From contig OW203985.1 of the NCBI GenBank assembly GCA_934047225.1, positions 8,325,501 through 8,389,500 on the forward strand: a stretch of DNA of 64,000 nt, given 5' to 3'. The notes below the pieces were generated by a model, which did no database searches, had not been told where the DNA came from, and worked only from the letters and a program-made list of their open reading frames with translations. The position numbers and the translations under genes are program-made. Below are positions 20,340 through 33,300 of this stretch, one piece after another (positions within the stretch are counted from its first letter, which is position 1; every line of letters begins with the position of its first letter). The DNA comes from Ypsolopha sequella (Eukaryota > Arthropoda > Insecta > Lepidoptera > Ypsolophidae).

Positions 20340-21015
20340 AGTGAGATTATGTGAGGTTAAAAATAAAACCTACGACACATACTTGTAATTCGCCAAACAT
20401 TTGTTCTACCAAACTGTCACGCCGTCCGCTGTCCAACTTCAAGGTCAATAATCTCCGACCGCGCTAACAAAGGATCAGCTTGACCGTGAAACACCACGCT
20501 GCGGTCATCTCTCAGCCAGCTGGACAAAATTCACCAAAGAAGCAAAACACCCTGGAATTAGAAGAAAAATAAAAACATTATTAAAAACCCTTACTACACG
20601 GAACGATGAAAACAGAATTCCGGTGACTGAAAATACAAAGAAAGCAATACGTACCATGATCCGACAATAGGTCAGATCTCCCACCAACCCGGCCAAAAAA
20701 ACTTCAACAATCACGTCCAAAAATCCTTCTGAAAATAGAAAACAATATTACGGAAACCATTCCACGCAAAATAAACACACTAAATAAAACTCGAAACCTA
20801 CCTTCAACTCCTTAAACAACTCCTGTTGGCAAATCCGCCATTTTCCAAAATAAATATAGATAATGATGATACACACAAAACAACGGCTCGACAGCAAAAA
20901 AATCTGGCCGACAAATGACTCGGAAACGGTCTCGGAACTCGCACCAGACAAACGAACGAACTTCATGTCAGCGAACAGAGGGTAAAACCGAAATTTACCG
21001 GCAAGCAAACAATGA
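20340..21015 (-). other. Possible spliced leader of the ORF1-like gene
   Basis: On the minus strand, segments bounded by splice-like signals follow one another: a Kozak-like GAAAATGGCGGATTTGCC near 20845, a donor GTAGGT, an acceptor TTTTCTATTTTCAG, a donor GTACGT, an acceptor TTCTAATTCCAG, and a donor GTATGT near 20388. No continuous reading frame links them to ORF1 with certainty. It may be a transcribed 5' leader or a captured host promoter. Confidence 0.3.
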
Positions 21016-21091
21016 CGCGAAAACTTTGAGATAACCGCACCTTATAAAATTTGCTATGCTACAACATCATACAAAACACTTTTCCTGTTTC

Positions 21092-21425
21092 ACAATTTTC
21101 GCTATTGCCCACACTAGTTTCACCTTATCGGCATTACCAAAGGATATGTGGTTAAATACATTGACGTATAGTAGTTCAATGGTTAAATATTAAAAAATAA
21201 TAATATAGGCATAGTATAAATATATATATAAATATAAATAATATATATAAATAGTATAGGCAGTATAGGAGAACATTGTTCCTGATCACTAACCGAGTCT
21301 CCAGTATGAGTTCAGGCAGTTGATTAAATTTCACCATAAATATAAATAAACTACTCGAAGGTAATCCCTTGATAATGTTGATAAGGTGAAACTAGTTGGG
21401 CAATAGTGAAATTTGTGAATCAGTA
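21092..21425. mobile_element. MITE with inverted ends and nested palindrome
   Basis: The left text CTATTGCCCACACTAGTTTC, ACCTTATCGGCATTACC is inverted on the right as GATAAGGTGAAACTAG, TTGGGCAATAG. The middle (about 21280-21345) carries a partial copy of the 'GAGTCTCCAGTATGA' palindromic family seen at 51108-51378. Confidence 0.55.
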
Positions 21426-21429
21426 CACT

Positions 21430-22955
21430 ATTTTATACATCCAGCATAAAAATATAATAAATGTACATTTATAGAAGATTTATGTAAACTTTTATTTGTA
21501 TGGGGTTTGGTTAAAAAAATAGCACTATTCCAAATAGTACTGTAATTAACAAAGATTACATTTTTTTAGGTGCCAAAGAAAACAAGTGTAATATAGTAAC
21601 ATGGACGAATACAGCCTACAGACTCCTCATAACAGGCGACCGATTTCTGTCAACACATCTGACTGAACCAGCAAGTACAATTTGCCACTCCAAAATTATA
21701 TGTTTCTTTAGGCCAAACCAAAATGGCTTCTATATTAATTACGTTAGAGTCTTTGTCTTCGGGAAAGATAAGTTTGTGGCGCTATACGTATAATTGGAAC
21801 AGGATTGCAGTATCCCGTTTCGATTGTTGACAAAATTATTTGTACGCAATATGTTGAACAATAGACGTCTTTCTGGGCTGTATTGTCTATGTATAGTAAT
21901 CGTCATACAATGTTAGCAAACAAAACAAACACAACTGCAAACGCACTGCTGTGCTAAAAAAAAAAAAAAATACAATTTTATCCCTAAAAAAAATCTTTTT
22001 CAGTTTCAAATTCTCTGTAGCCAACTGAAAGCCGTGAGCTCGGAATAGGCCCATTCTCGCCACAAAATAAAATGTTTTCATGCGACATGCGACTCACGTT
22101 TCATTCGGGCAGATTCGGCTCGATATTGAATCCAGTTTCCAGTTGTCAGCACCAAAACCGACGTGTGAAGAAAAGATTCCCTTTTGTAGCAAAACCCTGA
22201 AGGTTTTTCATAAGATTATCTATTGGCTCGACTGACTTATACATAAATACATAGGTACTTAAGTCTGCGTTTCAGAGGGGTAGGCAGAGGCTACAAATTT
22301 TCATTTGCTACGATCCTAACACCTCTTTCGCCTCTTCCACATCCCTCAATCTAGTCATACAAGCTCTCCTATTCGGGTACTTTTGATATTGCCCTTCTTC
22401 AGTATAGCGCAACCATACTTTGATGGCCTCCGCGAATAAACGTCTAATCGAAAAAGTTCCTTACAGGAAAAATTAAATAGACCATATTCTTATTTTTACG
22501 GATTACGAAAGTAAATACGTATAAGTACATTTTACATCAAAATTTAAGCGATTTTTTCGTGTACTAAATGAAATTGTTTTTATTTTTTATGTAAAACCGT
22601 TTTTCCAAAAAACCCGAAAACCTATTTTAAACTGATGTTCGTCGCGAAATTCTACGTGATGCGTTACTTAATTATAGAATATTATTTATCGGAAATAAAA
22701 ATGTATTCCAGATGTAAAATAACGAAATAATTATATTCTGGTAAAACTCACAACACAATGGTATTTCAAAGGAGCGGTTACACGTTTATTCATGCTAAAT
22801 TGTAATGCTTACATTTTTTTAATTCTGATTTGTTAATAAATAACTTTTTTATAAAATACCGTTTAAGGGCCTTTTTATTTTTTGTATGTTATATTCCACA
22901 TAAATATAAATACTTAATTAAATGGTTTTAGGCGCTAAAAGGTTTTTTAATTTAT
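21430..22955. other. Unassigned AT-rich DNA
   Basis: No gene or shared repeat was recognised. It holds a 15-base A run near 21957. Confidence 0.4.
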
Positions 22956-22959
22956 GTAG

Positions 22960-23150
22960 CAATATATACGATTAAAATGATAGGTAAAATATATATTATA
23001 CAAAGTGAAATCCAATCAGCCGCCCGAACCCATAACGGAGACCCGGCCAGGAACCAGGAACAAGGTTCAATGATCACCAACCGAGCCCCCAGCACGAATC
23101 CAGGCGGCCGACCAAATCCCATCCTATATGAAGCTACACTAGTCAAGCAG
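22960..23150 (-). repeat. Partial copy of the 600-bp retroposon-like repeat
   Basis: This matches the palindromic portion of 2080-2685 and 28137-28705: CCAATCAGCCGCCCGAACCC, GAGACCCGGCCAGG and ATGATCACCAACCGAGCC. Confidence 0.6.
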
Positions 23151-23159
23151 GGATGTGGT

Positions 23160-23764
23160 AGGAGTCAGATTATTATTAGGTCTTTACATGTGAAATTGCC
23201 GTTTTCTATAGAGAATTCGAAGGAAACTCAATTTTCAGTAAGTACCTACTTACATTTTTGCATTTTTTTAGGAATGACAAATCCAAATTATGTAATTTAT
23301 TTTGTATATGAATGAGACAACATTAAGCTAACAGCAACATTAATTTAATTTTTGAAAAGTGTCAGCTGTAAAAATTATTACGAATCTTATCATGGAAATT
23401 AATGGCATTTAGGACGAACTATTTTTGAAGATTAAATTTTTATAATCAAACTGAAAATAAAAACAAAATTTTATACGTAAATATAAAACCTTGAAATGAA
23501 CTTTCAAACAAAAAATAAATTGTTGAAATAGCTTTTGAATTCTAGGAATTACAAACTCATGAATTTGTAAAAAAAAATCAGCAATTTCATAGGTATATAC
23601 GAGTACCTATTATTTTAAAAACGGTAAGTTCAAAAAATCTGATTCATGTTTATCACAATAAAATAAAACTAAAATTTAAACGCTTGAAATAATTAATAAT
23701 AATAGAAACGTCATAATTTATTAATATTTACTACATAGTATAAAACAAAGTCGCTTCCCGCTGT
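23160..23764. other. AT-rich DNA, possible body of a short Helitron derivative
   Basis: No gene is seen. The stretch precedes a Helitron 3' end at 23822, but no matching 5' end was found. Confidence 0.3.
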
Positions 23765-23822
23765 CTGTTTGTCCCTATGTATTTTTAATACATGCCCGTG
23801 CGAAGCCGGGGCGGGTCGCTAG
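23765..23822 (+). mobile_element. Helitron 3' terminus
   Basis: CCCGTGCGAAGCCGGGGCGGG can form a short hairpin, followed within a few bases by CTAG (23819-23822) and T. A hairpin just before CTRR and insertion before T are the established Helitron 3' end signature. No 5' end was paired with it. Confidence 0.55.
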
Positions 23823-24198
23823 TTTATAATAATTATAATGCTCCATACAGTTGTATTCTTGTTTCAGGAAATGTCATCTTTTTTAATAACAAAATTAGTT
23901 TTTGGAACACAAACAATTTAAAAAATACTTGAATATTTCTTAACGTACTCGATTAAATGTAATTTGATTTTAATTAACGAAAAACTAGTTTCGAGTACCA
24001 TAACAAATTGATAAGCAACGGAACGTTTTGAAACGGTTTTCAAATTAGCATATTTTGGTAGTTACTCGTATTACAACTGTAACGTACAGTTGCGCAAACG
24101 CGTTGTCGATGATCGTTTGTTTCCAAACATTCCTTAGTGTGAAAAAAAAAATGTGTTTTATATTTTTTTAAATTATTAATAAGAAATAATGTCATAAA

Positions 24199-27100
24199 AT
24201 GTTTGAATTAAATGACTGTAGTGCAGCTGAAAGTCAAAAAAAGTATAACATTGATGATGTTCTTTCCCGATTTCATATTTATGGGAGATATCATTTAACT
24301 GTTTTAGTGTGGGTTATTTTGTCCTACATTTTGAATGCGCTGTACGTTCCAAATTATGTTTTTGCTGTGGAGAAAGTCAGTTATAGGTATGGTAACTATA
24401 GTGTGTCATCAGGGGATCTAAAAAGGCTGACTTGGGTGAATCATAAAATGATTTGAAAGTAGGATGGAGTCAGAGTTTTTTCACACGTGCAAAAGAGACG
24501 GCATTAGAACAGAATCATAATGTGATTAATACAAAACGGCCTTTTTAGAGGACCTGTATACAAGATGAATTTGTGAACATCGTCCAAATTCATACTTGAG
24601 CCTTGGTAAGTGATCAACATCATGAACCAATAACGATTTTTGTAAAATTCATAAAACTAAATTTCGGCTCCCCAGTGATTCACTCAGGACTGGGAGCGAA
24701 TTACTATGGGAAGTCGAAATTTCAATTCACGAATGTTACAAAAATTGTCATTGATTCATGATGCTGATCACTTACCAATTTGGACGATGATCAAAAAGTC
24801 ACCTTGTGCTCGTATACGTAGGAATATAACAAAGATATCTTTGTGAATAGTAAAAAAACCGGTCAAGTGCGAGTACGACTCGAGCTCTGAGGGTTCCGTA
24901 ACATTTAAATAAGTTATTATACTTAAATAATTTTAACAGAAATTACAAACTTATCTATAAAACGTATTAAACAAAACTGCAAAATAAAGTTGGTTGATTA
25001 TTCGGGGACGTAACCCTAAAACTACGTAATAAAATCGGCGTAAAAACATTGTACATAATATAACATATTGTACATAATATACAGAAATTACACATTCCTA
25101 ATAAGTGCGCGGTTGCGGTACTTTACTATGTTTCGATTCACTTGCGAAAGAACAGTCGTTAAGCGGCCATATTGGCCTCAAAGTTGTTGCAGTGGTACGA
25201 AACCTAAAAAACCTATCCCACAAATTTATATCAACAGTGTAAACATCCGGAAACAGTATAAGTTTAAATTTAAATTTTATTATAATTTCTTTAAGATAAT
25301 ATGTTGTTATACATCTGCAAAAACCTTTAAAACATAAATAAAACAGTAATTTTAATATTAAATTTTATAGGAATTTAATCTTTAAAAAACAAGTCATCTT
25401 ACCTCCTATACGAGGGGCATGCCAAAAGAAATTAGATACTCAAAAATTATAACATTTATTCTTTATTACAAGTATCGATCTTTTCGAAGTATTCACCCTG
25501 AGCACGTATACACTTTTCCATACGTCTGAACTAATTGGAAAATACCATAGACCACTCTTCTTTAGACACCTCAGAAATCTCGAAAATATAGGCAGCCAGT
25601 GCATCTTCTTTGCTTTCAAACTTCTTCCCCTTTATTTTTTCTTTGATTTTTGGAAACAGGTAAAATCACAAGGTGCTAGGTCAGGGGAATATGGTGAGTG
25701 AGGGAGGATTGACGCATTTTTTGAGTCGAAAAAGTCAAGTGTTTTGGCAGACGTGTGCGACGCTGCATTGTCGTGGTGCCTGAGAAGGCGTCGGATTCCT
25801 GACTTCGGTCGCTTGTCACACCAAGCTGATATTACTGTTGGAGCACAAACTGTCACATACCATTCGGAGTTCATCGTTCTTTGATTCTCTAGCACTACAG
25901 TAGCAATATGATCCGTTTTGCTGAAAAACGAGGCGACCATTTGTTTCTGTGTGCTTCGTGCACGGCGACATTTCGTTGGAGTTGGCTCATCTTCAAAGCA
26001 CCATACAGTCGAATTTCACTTTGTTTCGGGATCATAGTTATAAAGCCATGTTTCATCACCAGTCAGTATATCATACACATTTTTTTTCTCGCCACCGTCG
26101 AATTTATCTATCATGAATAGGCACCAATCCAACCGACGGTCTTTCTGCTCATCGGTAAGTTTGTGCGGCACCCATCTCAAACAACATTTACGGAGACCAC
26201 CTTGGTCGTGAATTACGGTTTGCATTGCTGCTGATCCGATTCCCTGTTCTCGTTCCAGCTCTACATACATAATTCGTTGGTTTTCGCGAATAAGTTTTTC
26301 GACTGCACGAACGTTTTCTTCTGTGACCGTGGTTGGCAGCCGACCTGTCTTCGCTTCATCTTTGAGACATCCCCGTCCTCTTTTAAATTCAGCAAACCAA
26401 TTAAATACTGTTGTTTGTGAGCAACCAGACTCACCAAAAGTAGTAGCCAAAAGTTCAAAACATTCTTGAGGCTTAAAACTTTTTTATAGTCATAATAAAT
26501 CATAGCGCGACAATCACTTCGACTGAGCTCCATTGCTGCAAGCGAATTCCCGCCAGATTCTCGGAAAAATGATGCTCATCCAAATAAAAAAAAAAAGAAA
26601 TGATGTGCGTTCTATTTTCAGATATATCAACAAACAACCAGCCTACAAGATGATGTATAACTTGCCAGTGTCAATCAAAGGAGTAAAGAGTATCTAACTT
26701 CTTTTGGCATGCCCCTCGTATACGTAAAGTGGGGATGAGTTATTTTTCTCGTTTATCCCGAGAAAAAATGTGTGGGATGTCGTTGGGAATGGGATAGGTC
26801 GTACAAAAACATTGCGGGTGTATGTATACCGGTTTTCCGATTCAGGGGATCTAAAAAGGCCAACTTGGGTGAATAATGAAATGATTTGAAAGTAGGATAG
26901 AATCAGAGTTTCTTCATGCGTGCAAAAGAGACAGCATTACAACAGAATCATAATATGATTCATCCAAAGCGGCCTTTTTGGAGGACATGGAATCCGTTCG
27001 CGAAATAATTTTTGTAAGAGTCGAGTCCCCCTGCCAGCTAAACGGTTGTGTTAGGATATGTAAAAAATTCATGGCCGTTGTTAAAACGAAGTTAAAAGGA

Positions 27101-30100
27101 AAACTATTACAGCTAAGAAAGCTTTACACGATAGCGAGTTGGGGTTCCGTACTCGTAAGGTGCCGAATTGTTTGTCAGGCGCTAACGTTTTCTCACCTTT
27201 CTTTTTGTCGTCTTGATGTTGCTATGGCATCTATATTGTTGTTATTTACCATAATGGTTTCATTTTGAGATTTTACTGAATTCGTAAATTTTTTAGATAT
27301 TGTTTTTTGTTCTACAACGAAGTATTATGATCCCTAGCGATATGACATTTAGCAACAAATAGTATGGATAGCGATAAATGTCGTTTACAAATTGACTTCG
27401 AGATACAGGTCGAGGTCAATTCTCGCTATCGCCATACTAACGTGCATCGAGTTATAGATAATGGCTTACCACAAGCATAGATAATTATTTATCTATGCCA
27501 CAAGTTAGGGTATGAAAATAACATTTTTCATTTTGGTTTTTATGTTTGAGGCCCCCCCGCTGATAAAGAATTAAATTACTGTTTTAATTCATTCGGTTTT
27601 GGATCAACATTTTACGCAACATATCAAAATTTCAGGTCTCTATCTCATTCTGTCTAAGACAGAGGTAGGGACCTGTGACACCGCACCGGAGTGACATTGA
27701 TAAGTCTCCATTTTGCCTATTGTGTACAAAACCCCAAAAAGGTACTTTCTAGGTGAGTCCTTTTCATCTCAGGTCTCATGGACGCTTTTATGTGGTCTAC
27801 CATACAACAACAGACATGTTTTTTGCCGTTTTTATAGATAATGGTACGGAACCCTTCGTGCGCGAGTCCGACTCGCACTTGTCCGGTTTTATAAAGTTTT
27901 TTTTAACTTTAATTTATAACAATACACGTGTATTATGTTATGTGTCTGTGGCAGCAGATTATTGTGTCATGTCTCAGTTCTTTGAAATTCCATGGACCTG
28001 CAGCCGTATAGCACAGTGTTTAATCGCGCGCGATGCGACTAGTTGAATCACAAGTGCAAGGAGCGTAAAAACATCGTGTCACGCTCCTCGCACTTGTGAT
28101 GTAACTAAGTTGCGTCGCGCGCGATTAAACACTAAATTCAAAATTCAAATTCAAATAGTTTATTTTGCAAAGAAGGTATAGATATATACACTTTGTACAC
28201 GTCAAATTTAATCTAATAAAGAAAATATATGTAATAAAATAATAAATGTACATGAACTAAATTAAAGGGTTTATTTAATTTATGTAGCAATATATTTACG
28301 ATTAAAATGATAGGTAAAATATATATTATACAAGGTAAAATCCAATCAGCCGCCCGAACCCATACTGGAGACCCGGCCAGGGACCAGGAACCAGGCGGCC
28401 GACCAAATCCCATCCTATATACTACACACTAATAGGTTACATATATAAATACATGCATACCTCCGCCCATTCGATTAGTCTTGCTAAGAAGAAGGGCAAG
28501 ATACTTAGCAAGATCATGTCTTTTTTTTTCAACATAAAATTATACTATACAATATATGACTTATATCTACTTTAACCAAGGGATAAGAAAATACAAGACA
28601 GCAGGAATTCAGGTTATTGAAAAAAAAGAAAAACATATATATCTTTGTCTACCTATCTTTTTCCTTTTACAGTCTGTAATTAATTAATGTTTACACCTTA
28701 GAAGAATCATAAGTTAGGAAATTATGCTACTTAATTAAATTATAACTTAACTATGCTACCAATGCATGATAATTTATTCCAATGTGGAATTTGGTAATTT
28801 ATTTACGTGTAAAATACGAGTACATCTTCCTTATTTCAGATGTAAAGAATCAAGTAATTTATGCGAAATTAAACAACACAATTATTCAAGTGATGTCAAA
28901 GACAATACGTGTTTTAAACATGTCTCACCATGTGCCAGCGACTCGGATACTGAGGTGGTTCTTTGCAACGAATCAATTTATGATAATCCAAACAGTTTTG
29001 TAGCTGAGGTAAGTGTCTTCGTCTCTGGAAGCGATCGCTTTTTAGTGATAAGACCACCAATTGTACCCTACTTTTACTTTTTGAAATTGTCTATTTACTT
29101 TGTTTTTGGTGGGCAATAAAGAATATTGTATTGTATTTCAGAGACATACTTACACCTACAGAAAAGTATTATTTGTGTATTTTTTTTATATTGTCTGATA
29201 GGGAAATCTAAGTAGTTTTGGAAACGAATATGCATATGTGGCAGGCAAATAGTAAAATTCGGCATTTTACAAACGGTGTCGGCCGTTCCTAAACGCTCGC
29301 TGTTTTGCAATTTGTTGGCAATCTGTAAAATGCTCGCTGTTCGTAAAGTAACCTCGTCATTTTGTAAAAAGCCGAAATTGAAATTCTTACAAAAAGTGAA
29401 AAATATGTGCGACGACGAGCGAAGCGAAGAGGAGCGTGACAGATTTACATGTAAGTACATATTGGCGTGAGGGGTATGAGGCGACCCTGAATAGTTTTAA
29501 CAGAATTACTATATGCTGAGTATCAAGGCAAAATATAAAATGCCGAATTCTACTATTTGACTTAGATTCGACAAATAGCAAAATAACGTTTAATAGCGTT
29601 TAGAAACTGACGACGCCTTTTGTGCAATGCTTAATTATCCTATTTGCCTGCGACACATGCAGATAACTTTTACTATGGAACCAACCCTCAAATAGCGACA
29701 AAATAATCAACTGTTCCATATGCATCCATCCATCAGCACTTCTGAACGAGCGCCAATTAACGAAAGAGATAGAGTGACGAGCTTCAACAGTAGGGCGAGC
29801 GAGACGAAGCCAATAAATACAGGTCCATAGGCCTATATTTGTAGAGCTGTCTTTGCGTGTAATTGACCCACAGACTGCTCGTGTAATAAGATGTACAATA
29901 AGCTCTAAAAAGAGTGATCTTAGCCTCAGTGGAACAACGAGCTATCATGTTTGCTTTGGCAGACAACGCCCTGCGCTTCCTTTCTATATCTGCATTCCAA
30001 TATATGTCCCAGATATTTGAACTGTTCCTCCATTTTAAGTGGGCCTCCATTCAATTTATCGGTGGAACATTAGATGAAAATTTGCTCTATGCCCAAAACA

Positions 30101-30282
30101 CAATGCATTCACTTTTATTTTCATGGTACAGCATATTTTTCACAAAATTAATATAACAAAAAAAAAAGAGGTAAATTTTTCAGTACTCAATATAAGAACG
30201 TACCGTGTCTTCTCCTTTGTTATATCGATTACCATAATACCATACCATAGTACCATGTTATGTTATACTCAATAATCTAAAC

Positions 30283-30327
<45 letters not shown>

Positions 30328-33300
30328 TTTTTTATTGATTTCTTATACCTAATTTTATTCTAGTAAATATTTAAATTTTGTATATTTTGTTCATTCAGTT
30401 TGGATTGGGTTGCGAAGAATGGAAGCGGACACTAGTCGGTACGGTTCATAACATTGGCCTGATGACGGGCTTGCTGTTAGTAGGTCCTTTTTCCGATAGG
30501 TAAGAAGTCAAACTGGAAATAACTAAGACATGATGGAATAATTATACGTACTCATAATACTTATTAAAAAAAGAACCGATCTAATTTTACAGATTTGGAA
30601 GAAAACCAGCTATTATTTTGACGGGGATTACGGGAGGTGTAATAGGATTAGCTAAAAGTTTTGTCACTAGCTATTGGTTTTATGTAGCTTTAGAATTTTT
30701 AGAGGCAGCACTAGGTGATTTATGCTCACCTACTTTTATGTTGAGTATGTTCGAAATTTCTTTTATGTTTAGTGTTTTATTAATTTCAACAATTGCTCAA
30801 TACAGTTTCCTTATTTCCAGGTCTGGAAATTATATCAGCAAAAGATCGAGTTTTATTTTCAACACTGACACATTTAGGACTTCAAACTGGGGTGATTTTG
30901 TATGGATTTTTGGCGTGGTATATTCCATATTGGAGAAATTTGCTACGAGTTATTTACACTCCTGCACTTCTCATAATATTTTACATATTTGCTATCGATG
31001 AAAGCCCTAGATGGTTATTAGCAAAAGGAAGAAAAGAGGAGGCAGTCATCATTTTAGAAAAAGCAGCAAAATTAAATAAACTGCTATTGGATAAAACTAT
31101 GCTTGAAAATCTTTCATGCAAACAGGACAAAGAAGAAAATTATTTATCTGCACTTAAAATTACTTTTTGCTCAAGAATTTTGCTTGGAAGATTTTTGGTA
31201 GCATTAGTATGGTGGATAACTTCTTTATTACTACATTATGGATCATTAATCAATTCCGTTTTTTTAGCTGGAAACAAATATTTAAATTACACATTAATGG
31301 GTGTAATAGATATACCAGCCATTTTAATTATGGGCTACTTATTATTAAATTTTAGAAGGAAAAAGCCGTTGATGATTTCATTTTTAGGTGCAGCTGTATT
31401 TCTTTTGATACAACCATTTTTACCATCAGGTTATTAATTATTATTCTAAAAAAACCATACTTACTTTTTCAATAAGTTTTTACTACAAAAATATTTTTTT
31501 TTTCAGATATACCTTGGTTATCATTGTTATTTTATTTGGCTGGAAGATTCTTTTTGACTATTTGTTTCGCAACGACTTATATTTTTACATCAGAAATATT
31601 TCCAACTTCAATAAGAAATACAATGCACGCCATGTGCTCATCGATTGGCAGGGTTGGATCTATTTTGGCACCACAGACTCCTCTTTTGGTGAGCTTTAGA
31701 TATATTTATTTCTAGAAAAATGCCTCCTGATTTTTTCCAAACGTTGGATGATCATAACAGTCAAGGAGTACGTTTTTTCCAATGAGGTTTTCGGAATTTA
31801 TATGCATAGTATTTGTTCTTACTTAGCATTGCTGATCGGTGAAGAAAAACATGGTAAGGAAACCTTAGGGCTCGATAGTCGATAGGGCTCATCACGTTGG
31901 TACGTAATAAGTAATCGTCGATAAACACCCCCTCGGGAATTCATGTCGTGTCGATATATTAATTTATATTTTATGTTTTTTCTAACTACATGCATATGTC
32001 ACACATACAAAATAGAATATAAAACTATTATACAAATGCTGGAAGAAGTCTCTTTTTAGAGATAAGCTCGCCTGTGTACATATCTTTTAATGTATTATAT
32101 ATTTTTACTTCTTTATTTAAAGAATAAAGAATAGCATAAAAAAATAATTAATTTCCCGGTTCGGTTAACCTTTTAAATTACAGTCAAGCAAAGAGTAAGA
32201 AAAAAATAATTTTCACACCACCTGCTCGACAATGTCCAATTAAATATCATGCAACCTCAACGTAAAGTAACGCATTATATCTCAAGGGATATAAACTTAT
32301 ATGAAAATCCCTAGGGATTAAAGTGATTTAAATTTGGAACGTCAAATTCGTGTGGAAACTCGTGGAAAACAAATGCCCATATGGGATTGTAAAGAGGTTT
32401 GTTCGAAAATCGAACTGGCCACCATAAGCAGAATTCAACAAAAAGAAAAAAAGCGTTTACAAAGAATGTGAAACAAAAGACGATGTTTGGTGCTGTGATT
32501 GTCAGTGAATTTTATTAAACTATTAATGTTGATAAAAAATGTAGAGCTTTTTATTGTCTCGCAGAAGGTGTGAAAAGTAGAGTATGCTCCTCTGGAATAA
32601 AGCCTGTCTTTGTCTTGGGCAGCTTGAACACCTCGCTTTACTCAGGACTGTATATAACTCTAGAGTTCCTCGTTACGCTCAGGGTTCAATATGCCGCCCG
32701 TGACGTAAGACACTGCTTTATTCCCTTAGTGCATAATCTACTATTACCTATATTTGTCAAGGGCATAAAAAATCCTGGCTGGTTACAAGCTAAAACGCAA
32801 CGTGCCATAGATATCATAATAATATTATTCTATTCGATGTACACACAGTCAAAATATCTAACTTTACACGTAACCCGCAACTTAATACAAGAAATAAAAT
32901 ACTCTATGATTGATTTATAGCGAAATCCATCGCTTTCCAAACTCTAAATATTATTAAAGTGTATTACTAGAAAAATCAATAAGAAACAAATTTTCTGAGA
33001 AAAAATTATCTCAGGCGATCTATCGCTATCGTTATGTCTGTTGCGAGCGAGCAGTGACTTGTCCAGTTTGTCCAGCGACATACATATATCTACTAGACAC
33101 TTCCGAATTTCGTAACTACTAGATGCGCCATCTAGTAATGTACACACAAATCGCTCTCGAGAACATCCTGTCAATTTCACGCATTGTTCAAAAGAACAGA
33201 GATGGCGCTGTTATCGTTACAATACGTGTTGCTTAGGACTCAATTATCATTATCTCTTTTGGGCTCTATAAGGGTTGTCTCAGCATAATTTTTAAGACTG

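Noticed and set aside
19864..20388. Overlapping plus-strand frames around 19775-20388
   Set aside because: They are antisense shadows of the ORF1-like frame.
24387..24456. Continuation of exon 1 of the transporter to a stop at 24456
   Set aside because: A consensus donor at 24387 joins in phase to the exon at 28840, whereas the continuation runs into a MITE and has no transmembrane or family similarity.
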